DNA of 64,000 nt from Pseudomonadota bacterium (GCA_020161365.1 JAIUNU010000001.1:434001-498000); one strand, 5' to 3'; positions 17,993-27,722 are shown, counted from the first letter of the stretch. The notes: generated by a model from the letters alone, not told the origin. Translations and numbers: made by a program.

Positions 17993-19915
17993 CTAAGCCC
18001 GACGGCCCGCGCCCGCCGCGCTGACATTGTCCACGCCCAGCGCCGACAGCGCGCCGCGCAGGATGCCCTCGGCGTCGAGACCGGCCTGGGCGTACATCGC
18101 GTCGGGCTTGTCCTGGTCCTGGAAGATGTCGGGCAGGCAGAGGGTGCGGATCTTAAGGCCGCGGTCCAAGGCGCCGTGCTGGGCCAGGGCCTGCAGCACG
18201 AAGGCGCCGAAGCCGCCCATGGCGCCCTCCTCGACCGTGACGATGGCCTCGTGCTCGCGCGCCAGGCGCAGCAACAGGTCAAGGTCCAGCGGCTTGGCGA
18301 AGCGCGCGTCGCAGACGGTGGCCGAGAGGCCACGCGCGGCTAGCAGGTCGGCCGCGGCCAGGCTTTCCGACAGGCGCGTGCCGAACGAGACGATGGCGAC
18401 GCTGGTTCCCTCGCGGACGATGCGGCCCTTGCCGATCTCCAGCGGCTCGGCGATGGCCGGCATATCCAGGCCCAGGCCCTCGCCGCGCGGATAGCGGAAC
18501 GCGCTGGGGCGGTCGTCGATCGCTGCGGCGGTGGCGACCATGCGGGCCAGCTCCACCTCGTCGGCGGCGGCCATCAGCACCATGCCGGGCAGAGCGCCCA
18601 TGAAGCCAATGTCGAAGCTGCCGGCGTGGGTGGGGCCATCGGCGCCGACCAGGCCCGCGCGGTCCATCGCGAAGCGCACCGGCAGGCCCTGGATAGCGAC
18701 GTCGTGGACAACCTGGTCGTAGCCGCGCTGCAGGAAGGTCGAATAGATCGCCGCGAACGGCTTCATGCCGTCGGCCGCAAGGCCCGCCGCGAAGGTCACC
18801 GCGTGCTGCTCGGCGATGCCCACGTCGAAGGTGCGATCCGGGAAGGCCTTCTGGAACAGGTCCAGGCCCGTGCCCGACGGCATGGCGGCCGTGATGGCGA
18901 CGATCTTGTCGTCCTGCTCCGCCTGCTTGATCAGTTCCTGGGCGAAGACCTTGGTGTAGCTGGGCGGGCCGCCGGCCGGCTTCTGCTGCTGGCCGGTGAC
19001 GACGTCGAACTTGACCACCGCGTGCAGCTTGTCGGCCGCGCCCTCGGCCGGGGCGTAGCCCTTGCCCTTCTGGGTGACGCAGTGAACCAGCACAGGCTTG
19101 TCGCCGAACGCCTTGGCGTTCTTCAGCACGCTGACCAGGGCGTCCATGTCGTGGCCGTCGATCGGGCCGACATAGTGGAAGCCGAGCTCTTCGAAGAAGG
19201 TGCCGCCGGTGACCATGCCCCGGGCGTATTCCTCAGCCTTGCGGGCGGCCTCGCGCATCGAGCTCGGCAGCTTCTCGACCACCGTCTTGCCCAGCTTCCG
19301 CACAGAGCGATAGGCGCCGCCGGAGACAAGATTGGCCAGATAGGCGCTCATGCCGCCGACCGGCGGGGCGATCGACATGTCGTTGTCGTTGAGGATGACG
19401 ATCAGGCGCTTGGTCGTGTCCGTCGCCGCGTTCATCGCCTCATAGGCCATGCCCGCGCCCAGCGAGCCGTCGCCGATCACGGCGATGACGCTGTTGTCTT
19501 CGCCTTTCGCGTCCCGCGCCGCGCAGAAGCCCAGCGCCGCCGAGATCGAGGTCGCCGCGTGGGCCGCGCCGAACGGGTCGTATTCGCTCTCGGCCCGCTT
19601 GGTGAAGCCCGACAGGCCGCCGCCCTGGCGCAGGGTGCGGATGCGGTCGCGACGGCCGGTCAGGATCTTGTGCGGGTAGGCCTGATGACCGACGTCCCAG
19701 ATGACGATGTCCTTGGGCGTCTCGAACACATGGTGCAGGGCGACCGTCAGCTCGACCACCCCCAGGCCCGCGCCCAGGTGGCCGCCCGTCACCGACACAG
19801 CGTCGATCGTCTCGGCGCGGACTTCCGCCGCCAGCTGCTTCAGCTCGGCGAGAGACAGCCCCCGCGTGTCGGCGGGCGAGGCGATGGTGTCGAGGAGAGG
19901 CGTTTTGGATGACAT
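17993..19915 (-). CDS. dxs: 1-deoxy-D-xylulose-5-phosphate synthase
   Basis: 640 residues, full length. It has the thiamine-diphosphate motif [15 protein letters not shown] with NDND (about 147-180), an Asp/His-rich start ([21 protein letters not shown], about 45-65), and the transketolase pyrimidine and C-terminal domains (about 320-625). It condenses pyruvate and glyceraldehyde-3-phosphate, the first step of the MEP isoprenoid pathway. ispA lies 17 bp upstream and xseB before that, the common proteobacterial xseB-ispA-dxs order. Entner-Doudoroff flux supplies both substrates. Confidence 0.97.
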   Translation of the reverse strand: MSSKTPLLDTIASPADTRGLSLAELKQLAAEVRAETIDAVSVTGGHLGAGLGVVELTVALHHVFETPKDIVIWDVGHQAYPHKILTGRRDRIRTLRQGGGLSGFTKRAESEYDPFGAAHAATSISAALGFCAARDAKGEDNSVIAVIGDGSLGAGMAYEAMNAATDTTKRLIVILNDNDMSIAPPVGGMSAYLANLVSGGAYRSVRKLGKTVVEKLPSSMREAARKAEEYARGMVTGGTFFEELGFHYVGPIDGHDMDALVSVLKNAKAFGDKPVLVHCVTQKGKGYAPAEGAADKLHAVVKFDVVTGQQQKPAGGPPSYTKVFAQELIKQAEQDDKIVAITAAMPSGTGLDLFQKAFPDRTFDVGIAEQHAVTFAAGLAADGMKPFAAIYSTFLQRGYDQVVHDVAIQGLPVRFAMDRAGLVGADGPTHAGSFDIGFMGALPGMVLMAAADEVELARMVATAAAIDDRPSAFRYPRGEGLGLDMPAIAEPLEIGKGRIVREGTSVAIVSFGTRLSESLAAADLLAARGLSATVCDARFAKPLDLDLLLRLAREHEAIVTVEEGAMGGFGAFVLQALAQHGALDRGLKIRTLCLPDIFQDQDKPDAMYAQAGLDAEGILRGALSALGVDNVSAAGAGRRA

Positions 19916-19932
19916 ATCTGTAAAAAGCGCGG

Positions 19933-20817
19933 TCAGCTGCGGCGGTCCAGCACGAAATCAACGCTGTCGCGCAGATGTTCGGCTCGTTCGCCAAAGATTT
20001 CGAGATGGGAACGCGTCTGTTCGGCCAAAAGGCTCACGCGTTCCTTGGCCGCGTCCAGGCCCAACAAGGTGACGTAGTTGGCCTTGCCCTTGGCGGCGTC
20101 CTTGCCGCCGGCGGCCTTTCCGAGCGTCGCCTCATCGCCCTCGGCGTCCAGGATGTCGTCGACGATCTGGTAGGCGAGGCCCAGGTCCTGCGCGAAGGCC
20201 ATCAGCGCCGAGCGCTCGGCGTCCTTGGCCCGGGCGATGATCAGCGGGATCTCGAAAGCGAACGCGATCAGGGCGCCGGTCTTCAGGCGCTGCATGCGCG
20301 CCACCGCGCCCAGGTCGTCGCGCACGCCCAGCAGGTCGATCATCTGCCCGCCGCACATGCCGCGCGCGCCGGACGCGATCGCCAGCCTGCGCACCAGCTC
20401 CGAGCGGACATGGCCGTCATCATGGGTGTCGGGGTGAGCCATGATCTCGAAGGCGGCGGTCTGCAGGGCGTCGCCCGCCAGGATCGCCGTCGCCTCGTCA
20501 TACTGCTTGTGAACGGTCGGACGGCCCCGGCGCACGTCGTCATCGTCCATGGCCGGCAGGTCGTCGTGGACCAGGCTGTAGGCGTGGATGCATTCCAGCG
20601 CGCAGGCCGCGCGCAGCACCGGCCGCTCGGGCAGGTCGAACATCTTGCCGGTCTCGAGCGCGAAGAACGGCCGCAGGCGCTTGCCCGGCCCAAGGGCCGC
20701 GTAGCGCATGGCTTCGGTCAGGCGGCTCTCGGGACCGTCGGCGCGCGGCAACAGCTCGTCCAGCGCCACCGTAACGATGTCGGCCGCCTGCACGATGCGT
20801 TTGGCGAGGTCGCTCAT
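19933..20817 (-). CDS. ispA: Farnesyl/geranyl diphosphate synthase
   Basis: 294 residues from ATG 20817 ([13 protein letters not shown]); a start 25 codons further upstream is not supported. The first Asp-rich motif is [14 protein letters not shown] (about 84-97) and the second [12 protein letters not shown] (about 221-232), with the chain-elongation arginine in GKRLRPF near 48. It builds C15 (possibly C10/C20) diphosphates for quinones and cell-wall carrier. It sits between xseB (37 bp) and dxs (17 bp). Confidence 0.94.
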   Translation of the reverse strand: MSDLAKRIVQAADIVTVALDELLPRADGPESRLTEAMRYAALGPGKRLRPFFALETGKMFDLPERPVLRAACALECIHAYSLVHDDLPAMDDDDVRRGRPTVHKQYDEATAILAGDALQTAAFEIMAHPDTHDDGHVRSELVRRLAIASGARGMCGGQMIDLLGVRDDLGAVARMQRLKTGALIAFAFEIPLIIARAKDAERSALMAFAQDLGLAYQIVDDILDAEGDEATLGKAAGGKDAAKGKANYVTLLGLDAAKERVSLLAEQTRSHLEIFGERAEHLRDSVDFVLDRRS

Positions 20818-20854
20818 GAGGGGCTTCCCTCGCACGCCGGGCGGTCGCCAGGCA

Positions 20855-21109
20855 TCAGTTGAACTCGGCCGGTTCCGCGGCCACCGCGCCACCCTGCCCC
20901 AGCACGATCTTCTCGACCTTCAGACGCGCGGCCTCGAGCTTCTTCTCGCAGTGCGCCTTCAGGGCCGCGCCGCGCTCATAGATGTCGATCGAGCGCTCCA
21001 GGGCGGCCTGGCCCGACTCCAGCTCCTGCACGATGCGCTCCAGCTGCGACAGCGCTTCCTCGAAGCTGAGGGCGGAGATGTCAGCGGGCGTGTTCGCGGC
21101 GTCGGTCAT
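20855..21109 (-). CDS. xseB: Exodeoxyribonuclease VII small subunit
   Basis: 84 residues from ATG 21109 ([12 protein letters not shown]). The XseB signature [20 protein letters not shown] is at about residues 13-32, followed by a helical [22 protein letters not shown]. Many XseB subunits associate with XseA (not here) to form ExoVII. An upstream in-frame start would add 18 unlikely residues. Confidence 0.93.
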   Translation of the reverse strand: MTDAANTPADISALSFEEALSQLERIVQELESGQAALERSIDIYERGAALKAHCEKKLEAARLKVEKIVLGQGGAVAAEPAEFN

Positions 21110-21207
21110 TTCAACTCTCAGGTGAACAGCCGTCAGCCTAGTGGCGACAGGCGGCGCGGGCAACGGCCTAGAGCCAAGGCGTGGTTAAGGGAAGAGACTT
21201 TGAACGG

Positions 21208-21867
21208 TCAGGCGCGGCGGAAGCGCTTGATGCTCCAGTAGGCGTGACCTTCATCAACGATTTTCGCCCATCCCCGGGCCTTCAGCGCGTCAGCGATCAT
21301 CCAGTTGAAGAAGCCGTGCGCCAGGACCAGCACGTCCTGGCCGCTCATCGCGAGTTCGATCAGGAGGTCTGCGGCTTGGCCGGCGCGCGCCTCGGCTTGC
21401 TTTCGGGTCTCCTGGCCGCCGTGGTTGTCGAAGAACCACCACCAAAAGCGCGCGAAGAACCCCAGTCGCTTGGGCGACATCCTCACCCACAGAGGCCAGG
21501 GCGGCGGCGGCAGCGGCGCCTCTATGAAGGTCGGATCGGTTGCGAAGGCCCGTTCGCCCACCACCGCCTGGGCGGTCTCGATCGAGCGACGACGCGTGGA
21601 AGCGATGATGGCGTCGGCGCTCCGAGCGATCTCCACAAGCGTGGCCGGCGGCGTCTGGCCGGCCTTCAGGCCGCCCTCTTCGTAGCGGCCCCACCACTCG
21701 CCATACTCGGGCGCGTTCAGGCGGACCTTGCGCGACAGGGCGGGTTCGCCATGGCGCGCCAGGGTGATAACGCCCGGTCGCGCGGGCGGAGACTGGTGGT
21801 CGGCGATGGTGGCGTCGGCCATGTTGAAGAGAAGTCGCGCGACCCAAGGGCCAAAGCGCCTCCTCAC
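21208..21867 (-). CDS. Histidine phosphatase (phosphoglycerate mutase-like)
   Basis: 219 residues from a GTG at 21867 that overlaps the preceding HDAC-like stop as GTGA; an ATG at 21822 would give 204 residues. The phospho-acceptor RHG sits in ITLARHGEPALS, and EAPLPPPPWPLW and VLVLAHGFFNWM (second His) complete the superfamily pattern. Substrate unknown. A GGAGGA precedes the GTG almost without spacing, so start choice is uncertain. Confidence 0.82.
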   Translation of the reverse strand: MRRRFGPWVARLLFNMADATIADHQSPPARPGVITLARHGEPALSRKVRLNAPEYGEWWGRYEEGGLKAGQTPPATLVEIARSADAIIASTRRRSIETAQAVVGERAFATDPTFIEAPLPPPPWPLWVRMSPKRLGFFARFWWWFFDNHGGQETRKQAEARAGQAADLLIELAMSGQDVLVLAHGFFNWMIADALKARGWAKIVDEGHAYWSIKRFRRA

Positions 21868-22784
21868 TCCTCCTGAAGAGCGCGGACATGCGCGGCGGCG
21901 GAACGCCCTAGCGCCTGAAGGTCGTAACCGCCCTCGAGCGAGGACACAACCCGCCCTCTGGCGCGCGCCCTGGCCACCGAAAGGATCGCGCGGGTCGCCC
22001 AGGCGAAGTCGTCTTCCTCAAGGCTTTGCGCCGACAGGGGATCGCGGGCGTGGGCGTCGAAGCCGGCCGAGATGATCACAAGTTCGGGGGCGAAGCCGTC
22101 GACCTTGTCCATCAGCCCCTCGAATCGCGCCCGCCACGTCTCGCGCGACGCATGGGCGGGCACGGTGGCGTTGGCGATGTTGCCAAGGCCCGTCTCGCTG
22201 GGATCACCAGTGCCGGGATAGAGCGGCGACTGGTGGATCGAGGCCACGAACACGGTCGGATCGTGCTCGAACACGGACTGGGTCCCATTGGCGTGATGCA
22301 CGTCGAAATCGACGATCGCCACGCGCTGTAGGCCTGCCGCCTGCGCCGCACGAGCGGCCACCGCGACGCTGGAGAAGACACAGAACCCCATGGCCACGCC
22401 CGGCTCGGCGTGATGCCCCGGCGGCCGTACGGCGCAGAAGGCGCGTTCGGCGCCGCCCAGGGCCACGGCCCGCACCGCCGCGACGCTGGCGCCGGCGGCC
22501 CGGCGAGCGGCCGTGAGGCTTCCCGCCGAGAGAACGGTGTCGGGATCCAGCGCCACTCGCCCCGTCGAAGGCGCGGCGGCGAAGACGGCGTCGACATAGG
22601 CTTTGGGATGAACCCGCAGCAGATCCTCGACCTCGACCAACGGCGCGTCGAACGGATCGAGCGCCAGGTTCGGATCATCGTGCAGGGCGTCGATCACCGC
22701 GCGCAGGCGCTCAGGGCGCTCGACGTGCCCATCGCCGGGCCGGTGGTCCAACATGTCCAAATGCGTATAAAGCGCGAGAGCCAT
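21864..22784 (-). CDS. Histone-deacetylase-like amidohydrolase
   Basis: 306 residues. Class II-like HDAC/acetylpolyamine amidohydrolase features: TRRAAGASVAAV then RPPGHHAEPGVAMGFCVFSSVA (His pair, about 133-154), DFDVHHANGTQ with zinc ligands (about 168-178), SAGFDAHARDPL (zinc Asp, about 248-259) and a C-terminal EGGYD. It probably removes acetyl groups from small amines or protein lysines. Translation is coupled to the histidine phosphatase, and a GNAT acetyltransferase starts 16 bp away on the other strand. Confidence 0.92.
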   Translation of the reverse strand: MALALYTHLDMLDHRPGDGHVERPERLRAVIDALHDDPNLALDPFDAPLVEVEDLLRVHPKAYVDAVFAAAPSTGRVALDPDTVLSAGSLTAARRAAGASVAAVRAVALGGAERAFCAVRPPGHHAEPGVAMGFCVFSSVAVAARAAQAAGLQRVAIVDFDVHHANGTQSVFEHDPTVFVASIHQSPLYPGTGDPSETGLGNIANATVPAHASRETWRARFEGLMDKVDGFAPELVIISAGFDAHARDPLSAQSLEEDDFAWATRAILSVARARARGRVVSSLEGGYDLQALGRSAAAHVRALQEE

Positions 22785-22800
22785 CGGAGATTCCTAGACC

Positions 22801-23337
22801 GTGAACGCCGATCCGACCACCGCCGCCTACACCATTCGTAGGGCCACTATCGATGACGCCGACACTGTGTCCAGCCTGGGCGCGCGCACCTTCAGCGAGA
22901 CCTTCGCGCACCTTTACCCGCCTGAGGATCTGGAGACGTTCCTGGCCTATGCCTATGGCCTGGAGCGGACCCGCAACGACCTCGTCGATCCCGACAAGGC
23001 GACCTGGCTGATGGAGGACGAGGACGGCGAGGCGATCGGCTACGCCCTGGCCGGCCCGTGCGACCTGCCCCACGACGAGGTCTCGCCGGACGATGGCGAA
23101 CTCAAGCGCATCTATGTGTTGAAAAGCCACCAGGGCGGCGGCCGCGGTTCGGCGCTGTTGAAGACGGCGCTCGACTGGCTGGAACCCGCCGGCCAGCGCC
23201 GGCTGTGGATCGGAGTGTGGTCGGAGAACTACGGCGCGCAGCGGCTCTACGGCCGCCTGGGGTTCGAGAAGGTCGCCGAGTACTTCTTCCCGGTGGGCGA
23301 GACGAACGATCTGGAGTTCATACTGCGGCGGGGGTGA
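22801..23337 (+). CDS. GNAT-family N-acetyltransferase
   Basis: 178 residues from a GTG start (MNADPTTAAYTIRRATIDDAD). The acetyl-CoA loop is in LKSHQGGGRGSALLKTALDWL (about 110-130) and the C-terminal part reads NYGAQRLYGRLGFEKVAEYFFPVG, typical of GNAT enzymes. It diverges from the HDAC-like gene with 16 bp between starts, so the two promoters must overlap. Whether they act on the same acetylated substrate is unknown. Confidence 0.9.
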   Translation: MNADPTTAAYTIRRATIDDADTVSSLGARTFSETFAHLYPPEDLETFLAYAYGLERTRNDLVDPDKATWLMEDEDGEAIGYALAGPCDLPHDEVSPDDGELKRIYVLKSHQGGGRGSALLKTALDWLEPAGQRRLWIGVWSENYGAQRLYGRLGFEKVAEYFFPVGETNDLEFILRRG

Positions 23338-23349
23338 GGGAAGGACCCA

Positions 23350-23469
23350 AATCCTCCCCCTAGAGGGGAAGGTGTCGGCTCGAAGAGACGACGGAGGGGG
23401 AAGAGGCGGGCGCGCAAGCACTTCCCCCTCCGGCCCTTCGGGCCGCCTCCCCCGCTGGGGGGGAGGATT
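23350..23469. repeat. Palindromic intergenic repeat
   Basis: AATCCTCCCCC on the left and GGGGGGGAGGATT on the right form outer arms; GGAGGGGGAAG (near 23393) and CTTCCCCCTCC (near 23421) form inner arms. It fills most of the gap between the GNAT and VWA genes. The G/C-run style is like the elements at 40.4 and 41.2 kb, suggesting one dispersed family. Confidence 0.7.
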
Positions 23470-23528
23470 GCATTGCGTCGGCCACCGGAACACAGCACAA
23501 TCCGAACATCTGTTCGAAAGCCGCGCCG

Positions 23529-24707
23529 ATGTTCCTCAACTTCTTCACCGAGCTCCGTCAGGCCAAGGTTCCCGTGAGCCTGCGCGAATACCTCCTGCTG
23601 ATGGAGGCGCTGGACAAGGACGTCATCGACCGCTCGGTGGAGGACTTCTACTTCCTCTCACGCGCCAGCCTGGTGAAGGACGAGAAGAACCTCGACAAGT
23701 TCGACCGGGTGTTCAGCCATGTCTTCAAGGGGCTGGAGACGGTCAATGACGGTCTCGCCGCTGACCTCCCCGAGGAATGGCTGAAAGCCCTGACCGAGAA
23801 GTTCCTCACCGATGAGGAAAAGGCCCAGATCGAGGCCATGGGCGGCTTCGAGAAGCTGATGGAGACCCTGCAGGAGCGCCTGCGCGAGCAGAAGAAGCGC
23901 CACGAGGGCGGCAACAAGATGATCGGCTCGGGCGGCACCAGCCCGTTCGGCAACAACGGCTACAATCCCGAGGGCGTGCGCATCGGCCAGGACAAGAGCC
24001 GCCACGGCCGGGCGGTGAAGGTCTGGGACAAGCGCGAGTACAAGAACCTCGACGACAGCGTCGAACTGGGCACCCGCAACATCAAGGTCGCCCTGCGGCG
24101 CCTTCGCAAGTTCGCCCGCACCGGCGCGGCCGACGAACTGGACCTGAACGGCACCATCAAGGGCACGGCCGAGAAGGGCTATCTCGACATCCAGCTACGC
24201 CCCGAGCGCCGCAACGCCATCAAGGTGCTGCTGTTCTTCGACATCGGCGGCTCGATGGACAGTCACATCAAGCTCTGCGAGGAGCTGTTCAGCGCCGCGC
24301 GCACCGAGTTCAAGAACATGGAGTTCTACTACTTCCACAACTGCCTCTATGAGGCCGTGTGGAAGGACAACAAGCGTCGCCAGACCGAGAAGATTCCGAC
24401 CTTCGACGTGCTCCACAAGTTCCCGGCCGACTACAAGGTGATCTTTGTCGGCGACGCGACCATGAGTCCCTACGAGATCACCTATCCGGGCGGCAGCGTC
24501 GAGCACTGGAACGAAGAGCCCGGCGCGATCTGGATGCAGCGGGTGACCGAGATCTACCAGAGCTGCATCTGGCTGAACCCGACACCCGAACGCCACTGGG
24601 ACTACACCCAGTCGATCGGCGTGATGCGCCAGATCATGGCCGACCGGATGTTCCCGCTGACCATCGAGGGCCTGGACAAGGCGATGCGGGAACTGGTGCG
24701 GGGTTAG
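23529..24707 (+). CDS. VWA-domain (CoxE-like) protein
   Basis: 392 residues. The N-terminal helical part (MFLNFFTELRQAKVPVSLREYL) and C-terminal von Willebrand A fold (about 225-392) match the CoxE/YehP-like VWA family that often works with MoxR AAA+ ATPases. The metal-site strand reads LLFFDIGGSMDSH, i.e. DxGxS in place of the canonical DxSxS. Residues 130-165 are charged and Gly-rich. No MoxR gene is adjacent here. A chaperone or cofactor-insertion role is inferred from the family only. Confidence 0.87.
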   Translation: MFLNFFTELRQAKVPVSLREYLLLMEALDKDVIDRSVEDFYFLSRASLVKDEKNLDKFDRVFSHVFKGLETVNDGLAADLPEEWLKALTEKFLTDEEKAQIEAMGGFEKLMETLQERLREQKKRHEGGNKMIGSGGTSPFGNNGYNPEGVRIGQDKSRHGRAVKVWDKREYKNLDDSVELGTRNIKVALRRLRKFARTGAADELDLNGTIKGTAEKGYLDIQLRPERRNAIKVLLFFDIGGSMDSHIKLCEELFSAARTEFKNMEFYYFHNCLYEAVWKDNKRRQTEKIPTFDVLHKFPADYKVIFVGDATMSPYEITYPGGSVEHWNEEPGAIWMQRVTEIYQSCIWLNPTPERHWDYTQSIGVMRQIMADRMFPLTIEGLDKAMRELVRG

Positions 24708-24712
24708 CCCCG

Positions 24713-26119
24713 TCAGCTACGAGGCGGCGGTTCGCCGAGCGGACCGACCTCGGTCGTGGGTTGGCCCACCAGGGGCACCATCTGCGTCGAGGCGGGCGCA
24801 TGATCGGGGCCGATCGTCTCGCCGACGCGGAAGGCCGTCACCGTCGCGCCGCCCAGCAGGATGAAGACATCCTCACGGCCGTCGCCATTGACGTCGAAAC
24901 CCACGCGCGCGCCCGGGGTGGGCTGGCTGACGTCCGCCAGGACGGCGATGTCGGCTTCGCCCAGCGCGGTCCCTTGAAGGCTCAGAACATCGCCGACCGC
25001 TGTGGTGCTCACCACGGTCATTTTCGTATCGCCCGACACGGCGAGCTGGTCGCCCTGCACGACCGAGAAATCGAGCACCACCCCGAGCAGACCCTCGCCC
25101 CCAGAGGCGGATGGGTGAGCGGAGATCAGGAAGGTGTCCGCGCCCGCGCCGCCGCTGGCCACGACCCGCGCGTCCATGACGATGTGGTCGTCGCCAGCCT
25201 CGCCGTTGAGGCGGTCAATCTGACCAGGCCCGGCGCCGCCGCCGTTGATGTGGTCGTCGCCGGCGCCGCCGTTGATCGTTTCGCCGGCGCGAGATCCCAT
25301 CAGGACATCGTCTCCCGGGGTTCCCCGCAGAACGGCCTTGGTCGCCGCGAGGCCGGTTGCGGCGGCGTCGTGTTCTCCAGCCCCCTGGACTGGCGGCGGA
25401 GCCGACTTGGGTTGAGCCTGCGGGAAGGAAGCCGCTTCTGCAGAAGCCGCGCTGGTCGGCTTGAAGACAACGAGACTCGGAGACTCGGTCTGCGATGCGT
25501 GGGCCGGCGCGCTATCGGCCTTGACCGGCGACGGAGGGGCTTGCGGCGCAGCCTCGCGCGCGGTGGCGGCGGCGATCAGGGCTTCGATCTGGCCGCGGTC
25601 CGCCTCCAGGCTCAGCGCCGCAATCAGTTTCGAGGCCAGCGTCTCCGTCGGGACCTCGCCGCCACGGGGCGCGCCGTCGCCCATCGAGGACGCGATGTTG
25701 GCGAACTCCCCGCCTCGGATCTCGAGGAATAGGCCGACGGCGATGACCAGCGACAGGAACGACTGGGCCTCGCGGCTGGCCGGGTTGAACGCCACGACCA
25801 CGCCGTTCGGATCCTTCGGCGCGTCGGGCGCCATCACTTGCCGGAGCGCGCTCCACAGACTGCCGACCTGGTGGAACATGTCGACGGCCGCGTCGTGAAC
25901 AACAAACTGCCCCTCGATGCGTGCGATATGCACCAGAACGTCCTGGTTGGCGTCGGTCACGACGTACCAGGGATCACCCGAGTCACTGAGGCCGAACACG
26001 CCGTCGACCTCGCCATAGCTGGTCTTCAGCTGCTGGGTGAGCAGCAGCAGCAGACCTCGCTCATTGGCGGACCAGTCGGAGACCAGAGGCCGGGGGATGA
26101 AGGGAAGGATATCACCCAT
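24713..26119 (-). CDS. RTX-type calcium-binding protein with novel N-terminal region
   Basis: 468 residues. Residues 1-190 have no family I recognise; they contain a hydrophobic stretch near LLLLLTQQL and a segment resembling a sensor or enzyme-like fold (GDPWYVVTDANQDVLVHIARIEGQFVVHD). Residues ~195-265 are a Pro/Ala linker, and ~268-320 hold RTX nonapeptides (GTPGDDVLMG, GGAGDDHING, GEAGDDHIVM). A C-terminal beta region (~335-440) ends in a Pro-rich tail. No N-terminal signal peptide is evident, consistent with type I secretion, but no secretion genes are adjacent. It follows an XRE regulator by 11 bp. Confidence 0.8.
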   Translation of the reverse strand: MGDILPFIPRPLVSDWSANERGLLLLLTQQLKTSYGEVDGVFGLSDSGDPWYVVTDANQDVLVHIARIEGQFVVHDAAVDMFHQVGSLWSALRQVMAPDAPKDPNGVVVAFNPASREAQSFLSLVIAVGLFLEIRGGEFANIASSMGDGAPRGGEVPTETLASKLIAALSLEADRGQIEALIAAATAREAAPQAPPSPVKADSAPAHASQTESPSLVVFKPTSAASAEAASFPQAQPKSAPPPVQGAGEHDAAATGLAATKAVLRGTPGDDVLMGSRAGETINGGAGDDHINGGGAGPGQIDRLNGEAGDDHIVMDARVVASGGAGADTFLISAHPSASGGEGLLGVVLDFSVVQGDQLAVSGDTKMTVVSTTAVGDVLSLQGTALGEADIAVLADVSQPTPGARVGFDVNGDGREDVFILLGGATVTAFRVGETIGPDHAPASTQMVPLVGQPTTEVGPLGEPPPRS

Positions 26120-26130
26120 GGCGATACGGG

Positions 26131-26478
26131 TCAGGCCCGCGCGGCCTGTTCGGGCTGGGCCGGCTCTGCCTCGTCGGCGGCGCCGTCGAACAGCAGGCGA
26201 TACAGTTCCGGCTCGTAGTAGCGCAGCAAGGTGCGCGCGAACTGGCTGGGATCAAGGTCCAGGCTCTGCGCCCAAACCGCCTGCGCCTCGATCGGCACGC
26301 GACCCAGGCCGTTCTCCACCTGCGAAACGAAGGTGTAGTAGCGGAGCCCGGTCTTCTCGGCCAATTCGGCCTGGGTGAGACCTGCGGCTTCGCGCGCGGC
26401 CTTCAGCCAACGGCCGGCCTCGCGACGCAAGCTCTTGGTCAGGGCCGCCTTGGCGGGGTTCATCGCCGTTCGTGACAT
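26131..26478 (-). CDS. XRE-family helix-turn-helix regulator
   Basis: 115 residues. A Cro/C1-type HTH lies at about 20-65 (WLKAAREAAGLTQAELAEKTG then YYTFVSQVENGLGRVP), followed by a short helical tail with YEPELYRLLFDG. It is first in a two-gene unit with the RTX protein and diverges from a glycosyltransferase across 154 bp rich in GCAAC/GTTGC repeats, a probable binding region. The target set is unknown. Confidence 0.9.
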   Translation of the reverse strand: MSRTAMNPAKAALTKSLRREAGRWLKAAREAAGLTQAELAEKTGLRYYTFVSQVENGLGRVPIEAQAVWAQSLDLDPSQFARTLLRYYEPELYRLLFDGAADEAEPAQPEQAARA

Positions 26479-26528
26479 CGCAACGCCGTTCGCGCGCCCA
26501 CCTGCGGGCGCTGACTAGTTGTTACACA

Positions 26529-26611
26529 TTGCATAAAAACGCAACAACCCGTTGCATGCGCCTAAACCGCCTTGCCCGGCGGCCACACGGCGTATACAGT
26601 TTTTACGCAAC
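26529..26611. promoter_or_regulatory. GCAAC/GTTGC repeat cluster between XRE regulator and glycosyltransferase
   Basis: TTGC-ataaaaac-GCAA (26529-26544) overlaps GCAAC-aaccc-GTTGC (26541-26555), and ACGCAAC recurs preceded by a T-tract at 26605-26611. The stretch is unusually AT-rich for this genome. Inverted and direct copies between divergent genes suggest an operator, most simply for the adjacent XRE protein. Confidence 0.5.
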
Positions 26612-26632
26612 TATTTTGAACGAAGCACAATC

Positions 26633-27592
26633 ATGCTCGCACCCCACGCCCGCGCCGACTCAGGCGATCTCGCCTCAACGGCCTCGCCCCACCTGTCGGT
26701 GGTGATGGTCGTCTACATGACCGGTCCGGCGCTGATGGAGAGCGTCCGCCACGTGCTGGCGGAACCTCGGGTCGACGAGTTCGTCGTCGTCGACAACGGC
26801 TCCTCGCCCGCCGACGCCGCGTGGCTCCGGGACCTTTCGCGACGCGAGACCCGGGTGCGCCTGCTTCAGGGCCTGGGCAACATCGGCTTCGCGCGCGCCG
26901 CGAACCTGGGCGCCTTGGCGGCCAAGGGGCGGGAGCTGGTGTTCCTCAACCCCGACGCCTTCCTGACGCCTGGCGCCATCTCGGCTCTGCGAGACGCTGC
27001 CCGCGACCGGCCCTCGCCCTGCGTGGTGGGCGCGCGTGTGTTCAACACCGACGGCACCGAACAGCGGGGCGGACGACGCGGCGAGATCACGCCTGTCACC
27101 ACCCTGCTCACCCTCTCGAAGCTTAGCGCCACCCTGCCCCCGCTGCGCCGCTTCGAGATCCACCGGGAGGGCGAGCCCCCGCCGCCCTACCCGGTGGATA
27201 CGCCGACCATTTCCGGCGCGTGCTTCTACATGACGGGGCGCGACTTCCAGCGCCTGGGCGGATTTGACGAGGGCTACTTCCTGCATGTCGAGGACATCGA
27301 CCTGTGCTGGCGCGCGCGCCAGGCGGGCGGATCGGTCCTGTTCCAGCCCAAGGCGCGGATCGTTCACGTCGGTTCGACCAGCCGCGAAAGCCCGCTCGTC
27401 ATCGAGTGGCACAAGGGCAAGGGCCTGATCCGCTATTTCTTCAAGCGCGCGCACCGCAAGCGGCACAAGGCGCTGACGGCGCTGCTCGCGCCGCTGATCC
27501 TGGCGGCGGCCTTGGCTCGGCCCCTTGCCCGACAGCTGTTTCATCGCGGTGCGCGACGCCCAGCCAAGCGCCTGCTTCCCGTCCCGAGCTGA
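26633..27592 (+). CDS. Family 2 glycosyltransferase (rhamnosyltransferase-like)
   Basis: 319 residues from ATG 26633 (MLAPHARADSG); the frame extends 27 codons upstream into the repeat-rich control region and was not used. GT-A fold features: VVMVVYMTG, EFVVVDNGSS (about 41-50), FLNPDAFLTP with the DxD-like Asp (about 105-114), SGACFYMTGRDF, and GYFLHVEDIDLCWRARQAG (about 213-231), typical of WbbL-type enzymes. The C-terminus is basic with a hydrophobic helix. It probably adds a sugar to a surface polysaccharide. Confidence 0.87.
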   Translation: MLAPHARADSGDLASTASPHLSVVMVVYMTGPALMESVRHVLAEPRVDEFVVVDNGSSPADAAWLRDLSRRETRVRLLQGLGNIGFARAANLGALAAKGRELVFLNPDAFLTPGAISALRDAARDRPSPCVVGARVFNTDGTEQRGGRRGEITPVTTLLTLSKLSATLPPLRRFEIHREGEPPPPYPVDTPTISGACFYMTGRDFQRLGGFDEGYFLHVEDIDLCWRARQAGGSVLFQPKARIVHVGSTSRESPLVIEWHKGKGLIRYFFKRAHRKRHKALTALLAPLILAAALARPLARQLFHRGARRPAKRLLPVPS

Positions 27593-27722
27593 CATCCCGC
27601 CAGCGCCGATTTGGCGGAAGGGACCAGGGCGGGACGCCATTACGCGCTACACCGACGATCTTGACGCTTGCGCCAAATTCGAACGCCCGTAAGACTTCCC
27701 CGTGGGTAAAGGGGAATCTGTA

